From contig PLZT01000336.1 of assembly GCA_003152255.1 (NCBI GenBank), forward strand, positions 1-11,302: a stretch of DNA of 11,302 bases, in the 5' to 3' direction. Within the stretch, counting starts at the first letter, position 1; each line of letters opens with the position of its first letter. The position numbers and the translations under genes were made by a program. Shown one piece after another: positions 1 to 6,787 of the stretch. This stretch comes from Methylocystaceae bacterium (GTDB lineage: Bacteria > Pseudomonadota > Alphaproteobacteria > Rhizobiales > Beijerinckiaceae). Below the pieces are notes generated by a model. The model saw only the letters and a program-made list of their open reading frames with translations, ran no database searches and was not told the DNA's origin.

Positions 1-204
1 CGGCCCCGAACACGGATGAACTGGCGGGTCGTTTTGCGTTTAGGAGTGCGGCTGACGCGTCTTTGCTCGGCAAAGGGTAAACCCGCTAGCGCCGGCATCG
101 ATTCAGCGCACAGGGGGGGCCCGCGCTGTGGCTGGGGTCATCAGACGATGCCGATCCACGCCTTGTGTTCTTCGCGAGCAAACACGCCGACTGGGAAGCC
201 TGTG

Positions 205-735
205 ATGAAAGTTTACACTGCTGGTTCAGATAGTTCTCTGAAAACTCTCGCCGCACGCATTTTTGTCGCCATTTTATTTAGCTCGTTCGCCGGCGCCGCA
301 TGGGGTCAGGGGGCCATTAAAACAAAGTTTGAGGCCTGGGAATTTCGCTGTGAGACACCCGCTGGGGAGACCTCCGAACAATGCGCTTTGACCCAGACAG
401 TCAACGCAGAGGACGCGGCCAACGTTAAACTAGGGGTGATGATCATCAAGCCCAAGCAGACAAAAAACGGGGTGTTTCGGGTCATCGCGCCACTGAGCGT
501 GTTCCTGCTCAATGGCGTTAGCTTAAAGATCGATCAAACAGACATTGGTCGCGCGGGCTTTTTCAGATGCTTTACCTCGGGCTGCCTGGCGGAAGTGATC
601 ATAGACGACAAGCTCATCGAGCAGTTGAAGAACGGTAAGATCGCGACTCTCGTTATTTACCTAACGCCTTACGAAGGCATCAGACATCTTTTGATGCTGA
701 AGGGTTTCAGCGAAGGGTATGAAAAACTGCAGTGA
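205..735 (+). CDS. Invasion-associated locus B (IalB) family exported protein
   Basis: The product is 176 residues and resembles the alphaproteobacterial IalB family, secreted or periplasmic proteins named after a Bartonella erythrocyte-invasion factor; in free-living relatives the role is unknown. A signal peptide is visible: K13 and R18, a hydrophobic stretch around residues 19-30 and a likely cleavage after A-W-G (residue 34). The mature part has the family's four cysteines (C49, C60, C122, C127), the motif F-R-C-F-T-x-G-C-L-A and the C-terminal L-K-G-F-S-x-G-Y, so two disulfides are plausible. The reading frame stays open upstream to position 16, but I chose ATG 205 because it gives the signal peptide and has GGAAG at 193-197 as ribosome binding site. 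The stop overlaps the next gene's possible ATG at 735 (TGATG), which suggests co-translation. The family call is firm; any role in invasion is not implied. Confidence 0.85.
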   Translation: MKVYTAGSDSSLKTLAARIFVAILFSSFAGAAWGQGAIKTKFEAWEFRCETPAGETSEQCALTQTVNAEDAANVKLGVMIIKPKQTKNGVFRVIAPLSVFLLNGVSLKIDQTDIGRAGFFRCFTSGCLAEVIIDDKLIEQLKNGKIATLVIYLTPYEGIRHLLMLKGFSEGYEKLQ

Positions 736-740
736 TGTCG

Positions 741-977
741 ATGCAACTCCAATCCACCATCACATGTCCGCATTGGGGTCATCAGGCGACGGAGACAATG
801 CCGACGGATGCCTGTCAGTTTTTTTATGAGTGCAAGGGCTGTGGCGCGCTGCTCAAGCCGCACGTTGGCGACTGCTGCGTGTTTTGCTCCTACGGCTCGG
901 TTCCATGTCCGCCCATTCAGGCGGCTTCCGAGGACAAGGAAAGCGGGGCCTGCTCTTGTAAAACCTCGTCCTGTTGA
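741..977 (+). CDS. GDCCVxC-domain small Cys-rich protein
   Basis: This 78-residue protein contains G-D-C-C-V-F-C-S-Y-G at residues 43-52, followed by V-P-C-P-P-I-Q, and upstream M-P-T-D-A-C and E-C-K-G-C-G. From memory, this is the family called GDCCVxC domain-containing (seleno)protein, common in proteobacteria, often near heavy-metal (mercury) genes, with some members carrying selenocysteine; this copy uses Cys codons. The biochemical function is not known; the paired cysteines suggest metal binding or thiol redox chemistry. The C-terminal tail adds further cysteines (C-S-C-K-T-S-S-C). Oddity: the first pair is C-P-H-W (residues 9-12), where relatives as I recall them have C-P-H-C; TGG differs from TGC or TGT by one base. 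Start: ATG 741 matches the family's usual beginning; ATG 735, overlapping the upstream stop, is an alternative. No good ribosome binding site is present, which fits translational coupling. Confidence 0.75.
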   Translation: MQLQSTITCPHWGHQATETMPTDACQFFYECKGCGALLKPHVGDCCVFCSYGSVPCPPIQAASEDKESGACSCKTSSC

Positions 978-1037
978 AAAACACGTCAGTCGCATAGGAT
1001 GCAGGCGCCAAACCGAATCAAGAGCTAATCTGAACCA

Positions 1038-1481
1038 ATGCCCGAAATGCCCATGCCAATCGACCAACCATCACCCGCGCCAAGCGGCAAAGAAAGGTCG
1101 CCATACCAAGCGGACAGATTACGCGGGGTCAAGGAAGCGCGGACGGCGATCGAGGTCTTGAAAGTCAAATGGCCTGCGATTTTCAACGACCCAAAAACCA
1201 TTAAGCCGCTGGCCAGTCCCGTCTTGTCTCAAGTCGCCGCGGCCCTCGGCTGGAGTCTCGGCTATACGCGCGGCGTGTTTCATGTTTGGAAAAGCCGCAA
1301 CGACTATTGCCGCGCTGTTCTCCGCGATTCCGTCCGCATCCATCTCGACGGCTCGCCAAGCGAGGAAGTTGTCGACGACCGAGCCCGAGAAATGGCGAAA
1401 GCTCAACTCGACAAGAACGCCGCGCGCAGTGCCGCGAAACGCGCCCGCGAATTGGCCGAGGTGACCGCCAAGAGCGCGTGA
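1038..1481 (+). CDS. ProQ/FinO-domain RNA-binding protein
   Basis: The 147-residue product carries a ProQ/FinO-type domain at about residues 36-125. Recognisable parts are W-P-A-I-F, the helix with S-P-V-L-S-Q-V-A-A-A-L, then H-V-W-K-S-R-N-D-Y-C and the conserved R-I-H-L-D-G-S-P. ProQ/FinO proteins are small RNA chaperones that bind structured RNAs, often terminator hairpins and sRNA-mRNA duplexes. The domain is preceded by a short Pro-rich N-terminus and followed by an Ala/Lys/Arg-rich tail (residues 120-147) likely to be flexible or coiled and RNA-contacting. It lies 60 bp after the GDCCVxC gene on the same strand, so co-transcription is possible. ATG 1038 has only a weak ribosome binding site; ATG 1047 and 1053 are alternatives. 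Which RNAs it binds cannot be read from the sequence. Confidence 0.8.
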   Translation: MPEMPMPIDQPSPAPSGKERSPYQADRLRGVKEARTAIEVLKVKWPAIFNDPKTIKPLASPVLSQVAAALGWSLGYTRGVFHVWKSRNDYCRAVLRDSVRIHLDGSPSEEVVDDRAREMAKAQLDKNAARSAAKRARELAEVTAKSA

Positions 1482-1582
1482 GACGATGATTTTGCCAGTC
1501 TCGTATCCGTCGAGACGCGCGCATAAGGTTTCCGTCCCGACCTGCCATCAACGTCCCGTAGCATAGCTAATGTAAGCTGTTA

Positions 1583-1611
1583 TTGACGCATACGAGGTGC
1601 GCACCTAAGAC
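1583..1611 (+). promoter_or_regulatory. Candidate promoter with palindromic operator in the spacer
   Basis: A TTGACG hexamer (1583-1588) and TAAGAC (1606-1611) are 17 bp apart, an acceptable but weak sigma-70 arrangement. The spacer ends in a perfect 12-bp palindrome, AGGTGCGCACCT (1595-1606), placed where a repressor would block polymerase. Transcription would start near 1618 and run into the terminator at 1674-1701. The -10 match is poor, so this is a hypothesis. Confidence 0.3.
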
Positions 1612-1617
1612 CACGCG

Positions 1618-1701
1618 ACCAGATTCGACGACGGATTCAACCGACGCGGCTACCAAGTCTGGGGAGGAAGAAGGCGGATGCATTTGTTGCATCCGCTTTT
1701 T
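1618..1701 (+). ncRNA. Candidate short transcript ending at a strong terminator
   Basis: If the promoter above is used, the product is an RNA of about 84 nt with a purine-rich single-stranded stretch (GGGGAGGAAGAAGG, 1661-1674) just before the terminator hairpin, the usual architecture of an Hfq- or ProQ-dependent sRNA. It lies directly downstream of a ProQ/FinO gene, so it could equally be the 3' untranslated region of that transcript. No known sRNA family is recognised. An overlapping reading frame exists (TTG 1583 to 1771) but it runs through the hairpin and looks accidental. Confidence 0.3.
1674..1701 (+). terminator. Rho-independent terminator
   Basis: A perfect 9-bp stem (GCGGATGCA at 1674-1682 with TGCATCCGC at 1688-1696) encloses a 5-nt loop and is followed at once by TTTTT (1697-1701) and, one CG later, TTTT. 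It terminates plus-strand transcription, either from the ProQ/FinO gene 190 bp upstream or from a short independent transcript. The minus strand has no matching T-tract, so it acts in one direction. Confidence 0.9.
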
Positions 1702-1787
1702 CGTTTTGCGCCAAGCGCGCCGTCGTCTTGCGAGGAAAATCGAATTAGCAAACACGTCGCCTAAGCGATGATGTAGTCGAGGAAAGC

Positions 1788-2042
1788 ATGGTCGATAAAG
1801 CCAAACACATTGCATCTGCCGCTGAGGCGCTCGCGGTTTTTCAGCGGCGCTGCGGCACCATTGAAGAGCACGCCATCGCAGACCTGATCTGCGATCTTGG
1901 ACACTTGGCTGAGGAGCGCGACCTCGATTTTATCAGCGAGGTTAGGCGTGGTATTGGCCACTGGTTCGCGGAGCATCATGCTCATGACAACGATCATCTC
2001 GGGCCGGACGCCACCGTCGAAATCACCATCACCCCAAGGTGA
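1788..2042 (+). CDS. Small hypothetical protein
   Basis: This is an 84-residue acidic, soluble protein with no signal peptide or membrane segment. I do not recognise a named family. The central part, with I-A-D-L-I-C-D-L-G-H-L-A-E-E-R followed by G-I-G-H-W-F-A-E-H-H, looks like a small helical protein, and the last third is rich in His and Asp (H-H-A-H-D-N-D-H), which might bind metal. ATG 1788 is supported by GAGG at 1779-1782 with 5-nt spacing. It lies about 90 bp after the strong terminator, so it probably has its own promoter, and it is followed by the ihfA remnant. Codon use is consistent with a real gene. Confidence 0.55.
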   Translation: MVDKAKHIASAAEALAVFQRRCGTIEEHAIADLICDLGHLAEERDLDFISEVRRGIGHWFAEHHAHDNDHLGPDATVEITITPR

Positions 2043-2088
2043 CGCGGCCTGCAGGCCCTGTTATCGACCGAACAAAGACAACCGGTCA

Positions 2089-2209
2089 ATGGAGGATCTG
2101 ATGCAAGCTCCTATGGATCAGCTCAGCTTAGCAGGATTCTGGCACCCTGACGCGCGCTGATCTCGCCGACGCCGTACTTCGCCGTATTGGCCTTTCACGC
2201 GTAGAATCG
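2089..2209 (+). pseudogene. ihfA: 5' remnant of ihfA (integration host factor alpha subunit)
   Basis: In the frame starting at 2147 the sequence encodes L-T-R-A-D-L-A-D-A-V-L-R-R-I-G-L-S-R-V-E-S, which matches the first helices of alphaproteobacterial IHF alpha (typically T-V-T-R-A-D-L-x-E-A-V-x-x-K-V-G-L-S-R-T-E-S). The match stops at 2209; nothing downstream in any frame resembles the DNA-binding arm or the G-R-N-P-K-T-G motif. Upstream, a TAG in this frame (2129-2131) prevents a simple start. A neighbouring frame has GGAGG (2091-2095) and ATG codons at 2089 and 2101 that run 20-odd codons into a stop, so a one-base frameshift near 2140 could have separated the start from the body. IHF bends DNA in recombination and transcription; this copy cannot make it. 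A functional copy presumably exists elsewhere. Confidence 0.65.
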
Positions 2210-2392
2210 ATGCATCAGGATTCCGACGTTGTTCCTGCCTGCTCGGGACTGGCTTGCCTTTGTGTCCAAGATCGTGCCGTGCACGCTCGTCGAGAAACCG
2301 TTGGCACGCCTCGAAATCCTGCTGATAGCCTTCGGGCAGCGTCACTTTCTTGCCACTTGCGAGGCTTTGTGCCGGCAGCGATTGCGCCGCGC

Positions 2393-2938
2393 TCAGTTCC
2401 GGGCAGGTGCTCGCGCCGCCGGGATCCGCCGCCGGACGACGATCTGCGTCGCCGGCTGCTTGTTGGCCGCGAGAACGATCTGCGCGCAGGCCATGGCGTC
2501 CGAGAGGGCTTCGTGGTGGTTGAGAGCGATGCGGAGCTTTCGGCAGACATCGGACAGCTTGGTCGGACGGATGTTCCAGGCGCGCCGGGCCATCTGAACA
2601 GTGCATCGAAATGGCAATGACGGAACGGGTATGCCGTAACTGGCGCAGCAGCCGTGAAGAACCCCCTTGTCGAAAGCGGCGTTGTGCGCCGCCAAAAACT
2701 CGGCGCCTTCGAGGAGCGGCTCGAGAGTCGGCCAAAGCTTCCCGAAGTCGGCTGACTTCGCCACGTCATTCCATGTCAATCCATGGATATAGGTGAACAC
2801 GAACTCTCTCGTCGGCGGCTTGATCAAGTGAACCGCCTTGTCCACGATTTCGCCGCCGACCACTTTCACAAGGCCGATCGCGCACGCACTGTCGCGCTCG
2901 TAGTTCGCGGTTTCGAAATCTATCGCGACAAAATTCAT
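2393..2938 (-). CDS. DnaQ-like DEDDh 3'-5' exonuclease
   Basis: The 181-residue protein has the exonuclease motifs of the DNA polymerase III epsilon (DnaQ) superfamily. ExoI is at residues 6-10 (I-D-F-E-T, with D7 and E9 as metal ligands). ExoII is H-N-A-A-F-D (D90). ExoIII is H-H-E-A-L-S-D (H142 and D147), so the enzyme is of the DEDDh type and should remove nucleotides from DNA or RNA 3' ends. It is a stand-alone domain without a polymerase-tethering region, as in many small repair exonucleases. ATG 2938 is preceded by GAGGGG with 3-nt spacing. The catalytic domain is complete, but the last 20 residues are Arg/Ala-rich and unlike the rest, and another minus-strand frame stays open beyond the stop, so the C-terminus may have been altered. 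It is transcribed in the same direction as the PolB-like exonuclease, 433 bp away. Confidence 0.85.
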   Translation of the reverse strand: MNFVAIDFETANYERDSACAIGLVKVVGGEIVDKAVHLIKPPTREFVFTYIHGLTWNDVAKSADFGKLWPTLEPLLEGAEFLAAHNAAFDKGVLHGCCASYGIPVPSLPFRCTVQMARRAWNIRPTKLSDVCRKLRIALNHHEALSDAMACAQIVLAANKQPATQIVVRRRIPAARAPARN

Positions 2939-3371
2939 GATCCCCTCGAACCTGTCGGTGGGTCTCCGGGGCTCGCAATCCTAGTCGACTCGCCTGGAGC
3001 GGGGTCCATAAGATATCCGCTTTTGCGGCGGACGGCAGGTTCGTTTCCCCGCTAAATTGACACGTAAATCGGCACGAATAAAGAGGTACGTCCGAATAGG
3101 TGCGAAGACTTCTCCACGATTGGGCATCCTTCGCAGCCACGAAGCCGATCTATCCCCCTTTCGCAACCCTTGCGGGGCGTCTCCATGGCGCCGTCCCGCT
3201 TTTGGAATTTCCGCACGCAAACCGAACAGACACCGTCCGAATCGGGGCCGCGCGATTCAGGCGAGGGAACCGTGTGCGATCCGCTAACGAGGGCGAAGCT
3301 AACCGAATGCTCTCCCGCTAATTGGCCCCGCGAGGTCGCCGCGGAAAAGGTTCGACGCCGGTCGCTATGCC
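2939..3371. other. Gene-free stretch between two exonuclease genes
   Basis: I see no convincing gene in these 433 bp. Open frames exist on both strands but none has a recognisable motif or good start. A consensus TTGACA sits at 3057-3062 on the plus strand without a matching -10. Short inverted repeats such as CCGC-TTTT-GCGG (3018-3029) and a C/G-rich hairpin near 3330-3345 lack T-tracts. The gap probably holds the promoter of the DnaQ-like gene. Confidence 0.4.
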
Positions 3372-4163
3372 CTACAGGAACGCCGACAACAGCGGCCACT
3401 GCTCAATGTGTTTTTGAATCATGACCCGCAGGCTGTCCATGGAGGCATCGAAGTGGGCCGGCCTCAGATCGCCTCGCACCATCTCATAGCGAAGATATAC
3501 GCAGTAGGTGGCAAGGACATCTGTCAGGCAATAATCCGCCACTTCGGTCAACCGCCCAGCCGCCACATAGGCCTCGACCTGACTACCATCGACGCCTCCG
3601 ATCTTCACAGGAATTTTCGCCAGAGCCGCCATCTCGGCGAGGCTGGGCTTGGTCGAGCCGCCATAGCCGGACAGCACGTCGCAGAGATCGATATGATCCG
3701 AGCCAAAGCGATGCCAATAGTTGCGGTGACCGCCGCCATGCAGTCCCGGTACAGGAATGCCGAGGGCGAAGGCGCGATAACGCAGCAGCGGCAGGTCGAA
3801 GCCGTTGCCGCCGAAGGTTACGAGGATCGGGCCCGTGCCGCGACTATCCACCGGAAGGCTTTTGACGAAGCCAAGCAGTAATTCCGCCTCGGTCTTCTCG
3901 CCGACCGAACGGCTGCCGATCTGGGTCACCGTCCAAGGACCGCCGCCATCGTCTCGCTTGGCGTAGAGCGCGGCGATGGAGATGATCCGGTAGATTGGGA
4001 CCTTCAAGAACGCCGTCGTCGGATCCTCGCCATTGCGCGAGTAACGTTCCCCCAGCATCCGCCGAATGTCGGCGTCAGGCGTATCGTTAGGTTGCGCGAG
4101 GAGGCGACGCGCCGCTTCAAAATCGGGAACGGCCTCTATATCGAAGGCGACTAGCGCTGTCAT
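3372..4163 (-). CDS. PolB-like DEDDy 3'-5' exonuclease
   Basis: The 263-residue product matches the predicted 3'-5' exonuclease family related to the proofreading domain of family B DNA polymerases (Pfam DNA_pol_B_exo2, as I recall it). Motif I is F-D-I-E (D8, E10). Motif II is N-G-F-D-L-P-L-L (D123). Motif III is Y-C-L-T-D (Y211, D215), giving the DEDDy subtype that uses Tyr instead of the His of the DnaQ-like neighbour. The segment I-D-L-C-D-V-L-S-G-Y-G followed by K-P-S-L-A-E-M-A is typical of the family. Members are stand-alone exonucleases without a polymerase domain; substrate and pathway are unproven. Length is normal and all catalytic residues are present. ATG 4163 has only a weak upstream purine motif. 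The next minus-strand gene upstream, the cytochrome, is 187 bp away, so a separate promoter is likely. Confidence 0.88.
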   Translation of the reverse strand: MTALVAFDIEAVPDFEAARRLLAQPNDTPDADIRRMLGERYSRNGEDPTTAFLKVPIYRIISIAALYAKRDDGGGPWTVTQIGSRSVGEKTEAELLLGFVKSLPVDSRGTGPILVTFGGNGFDLPLLRYRAFALGIPVPGLHGGGHRNYWHRFGSDHIDLCDVLSGYGGSTKPSLAEMAALAKIPVKIGGVDGSQVEAYVAAGRLTEVADYCLTDVLATYCVYLRYEMVRGDLRPAHFDASMDSLRVMIQKHIEQWPLLSAFL

Positions 4164-4350
4164 GAATCAATCCAGTGTGAACGGGGGCCCCGCCGGCATG
4201 GTGTTGACGACGACATCAGAGCCCTGGCCGCGCGGGGGGAACGGGAAGGCACCGATCTTATCATCCAACTTGCCGGATGATCAGTCCCTCTGATTGATTG
4301 ATCCGCTTTCGGCGATGGCGTGACGACGAGCCTCCGCGGCGGCAACCTCG

Positions 4351-4707
4351 CTATTTCCGTTGCTCACGCAGACTGAGAATATAGGCGGTCACGTCGCGAA
4401 TCTGATCGTCGGACAGCTGCGGATTGGGCATGGCGTCGGGATGGCTGATGCTACTGTGCGTGGAGGCGAGGAAGGTCCGCAGCGTCCAATCGTCGCCCTT
4501 TGGCCCGCGCGCGATCTGTTCGAAGGACGGGGTAGGCGGCTTCGAGACAGGCGCCTGCTTCTGGTCGCTCGCGACAACATGGCAGGCAGCGCAAATCTTG
4601 TCCGCCACTTCGCGTCCTGCGCGAAGGTTCGCGACATGAGGCGTTCCGCTCGCCGCCGGAGCTGTCGCCGCCGACATTAGTGCGAGCGCGGTGAAAAGGC
4701 GTTTCAT
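4351..4707 (-). CDS. Small periplasmic class I cytochrome c
   Basis: A 118-residue protein has an N-terminal signal peptide (M-K-R-L-F followed by an Ala/Leu-rich core, cleavage probably near residues 18-21) and the haem attachment motif C-A-A-C-H at residues 39-43, with H43 as proximal ligand. M93 in H-P-D-A-M-P-N-P is the likely distal ligand, and the final helix (Q-I-R-D-V-T-A-Y-I-L-S-L) is typical of monohaem class I cytochromes c. It should carry electrons in the periplasm, but the partner is not indicated because no oxidase or dehydrogenase gene is adjacent. I chose ATG 4707, not the upstream in-frame ATG at 4737, because it starts directly at the signal peptide and has GGGAGG with 8-nt spacing. 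The gene is divergent from radA. Confidence 0.88.
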   Translation of the reverse strand: MKRLFTALALMSAATAPAASGTPHVANLRAGREVADKICAACHVVASDQKQAPVSKPPTPSFEQIARGPKGDDWTLRTFLASTHSSISHPDAMPNPQLSDDQIRDVTAYILSLREQRK

Positions 4708-4744
4708 CCTGTGAGCCTCCCGTTTCCGACGAGGCACTTTACAC

Positions 4745-4758
4745 CTCCCGCGCGGGAG
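4745..4758. promoter_or_regulatory. 14-bp perfect palindrome in a divergent intergenic region
   Basis: CTCCCGCGCGGGAG is a perfect palindrome lying 38 bp upstream of the cytochrome c start and 160 bp upstream of radA. Its position between divergent genes would suit an operator, but it is GC-rich and could arise by chance, and no adjacent promoter is clear. Confidence 0.25.
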
Positions 4759-4918
4759 TCAGCATTCTCTCTGGATACAGGGGCCAGCTTCTGACGAAGA
4801 TCGAAGACTCAAAATGGGCTGTGACAAGAGCTGTCGGCCAACGCCGCCGCCCTCGAAGCCGGCTTGCAGTCGGCGGCGGACCTCGACAAGCTTCCGCCGT
4901 TGGTGTTGTTGAGCGCCC

Positions 4919-6307
4919 ATGGCCAAATCCCGTTTGACTTTCGTCTGCCAGAATTGCGGCGCGATCACCAACCGCTGGCAGGGGCGCTGTGACTCCTGCC
5001 ATGAGTGGAACAGCATCGTCGAAGAAACCGCGGGGCCGCCGACCGCGATCCGTGCTAGCCGGGGCCGCGCCTTCGCTCTCGAGGGATTGTCCGGCGAGGG
5101 TCCGTCGGCACCACGCGTCGTCACCGGAATCGAGGAGTTCGACCGGGTGACCGGCGGCGGCTTCGTGCACGGCTCGGTGACGCTGCTGGGCGGCGAGCCG
5201 GGCATCGGCAAATCGACGCTGCTGATCCAGGCCTGCGCGGCGCTGGCGCGGCGCGGCGCGCGGGTGATCTATATTTCGGGCGAAGAGGCGGTGGCGCAGG
5301 TGCAGCTGCGCGCGGCACGCCTCGGCCTCGCGGACGCGCCGGTGGAACTGGGCAGCGCCACCCAGGTCGAGGATATTTTGGCGACCTGCGCCTCCGGCAA
5401 GCGGGCGGCGCTGATCGTTATCGATTCGATCCAGACCATGCACACCGAAACCGTCGATTCATCGCCCGGCACGGTCACGCAAGTGCGCGCCAGCGCCCAG
5501 GTGCTGCTGCGCCACGCCAAGCACAGCGGCTCCTCAATCATTCTTGTCGGGCATGTGACCAAGGACGGCCAGCTGGCCGGCCCGCGCGTGGTCGAACATA
5601 TGGTCGATGCGGTTCTGTCCTTCGAGGGCGACAGCGCGCATCACTTCCGCATGTTGCGAGCCTCCAAGAACCGCTTTGGCGCCACCGGGGAAATCGGGGT
5701 GTTCGAAATGACCGGGCTCGGCCTCGCCGAAGTCGCCAATCCGTCGGCGCTGTTTTTGGCTGGGCGCGACGCGGGTGCGCCGGGCGCCGCCGTGCTCGCC
5801 GGCATGGAGGGCCAGCGCCCGATGCTGATCGAGATTCAGGCGCTGGTGGCGCCAAGCTGGCTCGGCACGCCGCGCCGCGCGGTGGTTGGCTTCGATCAGT
5901 CCCGGCTAGCGATGATCCTCGCCGTGCTGGAGGCGCATGGTGGCTTGAAGCTCGGCGCTCATGACGTCTATCTCAATGTCGCGGGCGGCATGCGCGCTGA
6001 CGAGCCGGCAGCCGATCTTGCTGCAGCAGCGGCGCTCGTCTCCTCGCTGACAGGCGCGCCGCTGCCGCCTCGCCAAGTCTATTTTGGCGAGATCGGCCTC
6101 TCCGGCGCCGTGCGCCCGGTCATTCACGCTGGCCCGCGTCTAAAGGAGGCCGGCAAGCTCGGATTTCGCTGCGCCGTGCTGCCGCAAATGCAGCAGACTA
6201 ACGACGAGGATGATAGCGCCGGGGTGACGCCGCGTCCGCTCAGCGACGTCGGCGCTCTGGTCGCGGAGATCGCGCAGACCGCGGCGCGGCTCCGCGCATC
6301 GGGATGA
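4919..6307 (+). CDS. radA: DNA repair protein RadA
   Basis: The 462-residue protein has the full RadA layout. An N-terminal C4 zinc finger (C10, C13, C24, C27) is followed by a RecA-like ATPase core with Walker A G-G-E-P-G-I-G-K-S-T (residues 91-100), Walker B L-I-V-I-D-S (165-170) and the RadA-specific K-N-R-F-G motif (250-254). The C-terminal third is the Lon-protease-like domain, which in RadA lacks proteolysis and forms the hexamer scaffold. RadA is a DnaB-like helicase that promotes branch migration of recombination intermediates with RecA. Length and all motifs are normal. ATG 4919 fits the conserved start (M-A-K-S-R), although no strong ribosome binding site precedes it. In many relatives cvpA follows; here the gene converges on a decayed Nudix gene with 15 bp between their ends. 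Confidence 0.97.
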   Translation: MAKSRLTFVCQNCGAITNRWQGRCDSCHEWNSIVEETAGPPTAIRASRGRAFALEGLSGEGPSAPRVVTGIEEFDRVTGGGFVHGSVTLLGGEPGIGKSTLLIQACAALARRGARVIYISGEEAVAQVQLRAARLGLADAPVELGSATQVEDILATCASGKRAALIVIDSIQTMHTETVDSSPGTVTQVRASAQVLLRHAKHSGSSIILVGHVTKDGQLAGPRVVEHMVDAVLSFEGDSAHHFRMLRASKNRFGATGEIGVFEMTGLGLAEVANPSALFLAGRDAGAPGAAVLAGMEGQRPMLIEIQALVAPSWLGTPRRAVVGFDQSRLAMILAVLEAHGGLKLGAHDVYLNVAGGMRADEPAADLAAAAALVSSLTGAPLPPRQVYFGEIGLSGAVRPVIHAGPRLKEAGKLGFRCAVLPQMQQTNDEDDSAGVTPRPLSDVGALVAEIAQTAARLRASG

Positions 6308-6322
6308 TCGCCTGCCGGGCTA

Positions 6323-6787
6323 TCATCCGCCGCGTGAAATCATTGCCTCAAACGCCTTGATCAACTCCGATAATTCCGGCTCGTGAACCAGTTCGGCGGC
6401 TTCCGCCGGAGTGAACCATTCGGTCACGCGCTGATCCTTTTCCGGTCAACTCTTTCGTTGGCGCATGACCTGCAACGGAAAGACGTCGACGCGACACAAG
6501 AGCACGGCGTCATTCCTCAGACGTTTTTGATAATGGTACGAGCCGAGCTTTGATTTCTCGATCTTGCCGACAAGACCGGCCTCCTGATGCGCCTCGACCG
6601 CCGCGGTCGCATAAGGTTTGCGCCTTTTCATCGGCCAACCCTTGGGAATGATCCAGCGGCGCGTGTCACGCGATGAGGCGAGCAAAATTTCGAGACCGTT
6701 GCGCGTGCGCCAGGGCATGGCGGCGTATTGGCGGCACGGTTCCGCGCCTGCCGCTTGCTTCCTTCCCTTGGTCTTTGGATATTTCAT
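6323..6787 (-). pseudogene. Nudix hydrolase gene with an in-frame premature TGA
   Basis: From ATG 6787 the frame encodes a Nudix-family protein: P-K-G-W-P-M-K at residues 48-54 begins the Nudix box and V-E-A-H-Q-E-A-G-L (64-72) ends it. At codon 114 there is TGA (6446-6448), and the same frame continues without error for 40 codons (P-E-K-D-Q-R-V-T-E-W-F-T then E-A-A-E-L-V) to TGA at 6323-6325. Relatives as I recall them have Trp here, so TGG to TGA is the simplest explanation. The box is also weakened: Q68 replaces one of the paired metal-binding glutamates. Without the tail the protein would lack the last beta strand and helix. Intact members hydrolyse nucleoside diphosphate-linked compounds. 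GAGG lies upstream of the start. Either a recent pseudogene, a truncated functional protein (6446-6787), or read-through; a sequencing error is also possible. Confidence 0.8.

Noticed and set aside
1583..1771. Small Cys-containing frame across the terminator
   Set aside because: Its C-I-C-C part is simply the terminator hairpin read as codons, and it needs a TTG start without a ribosome binding site.
3347..3360. GGTTCGA-type sequence resembling a tRNA T-arm
   Set aside because: No acceptor, D-arm or anticodon stem can be built around it at the right distances.
4260..4281. ATCATCC/GGATGAT stem-loop downstream of the cytochrome gene
   Set aside because: A 7-bp stem with an 8-nt loop but no T-tract on either strand; not enough to call a terminator.
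4739..5443. 234-codon minus-strand frame opposite the start of radA
   Set aside because: Shadow of radA codons; low-complexity Arg/Ala/Pro translation and no plausible start site.
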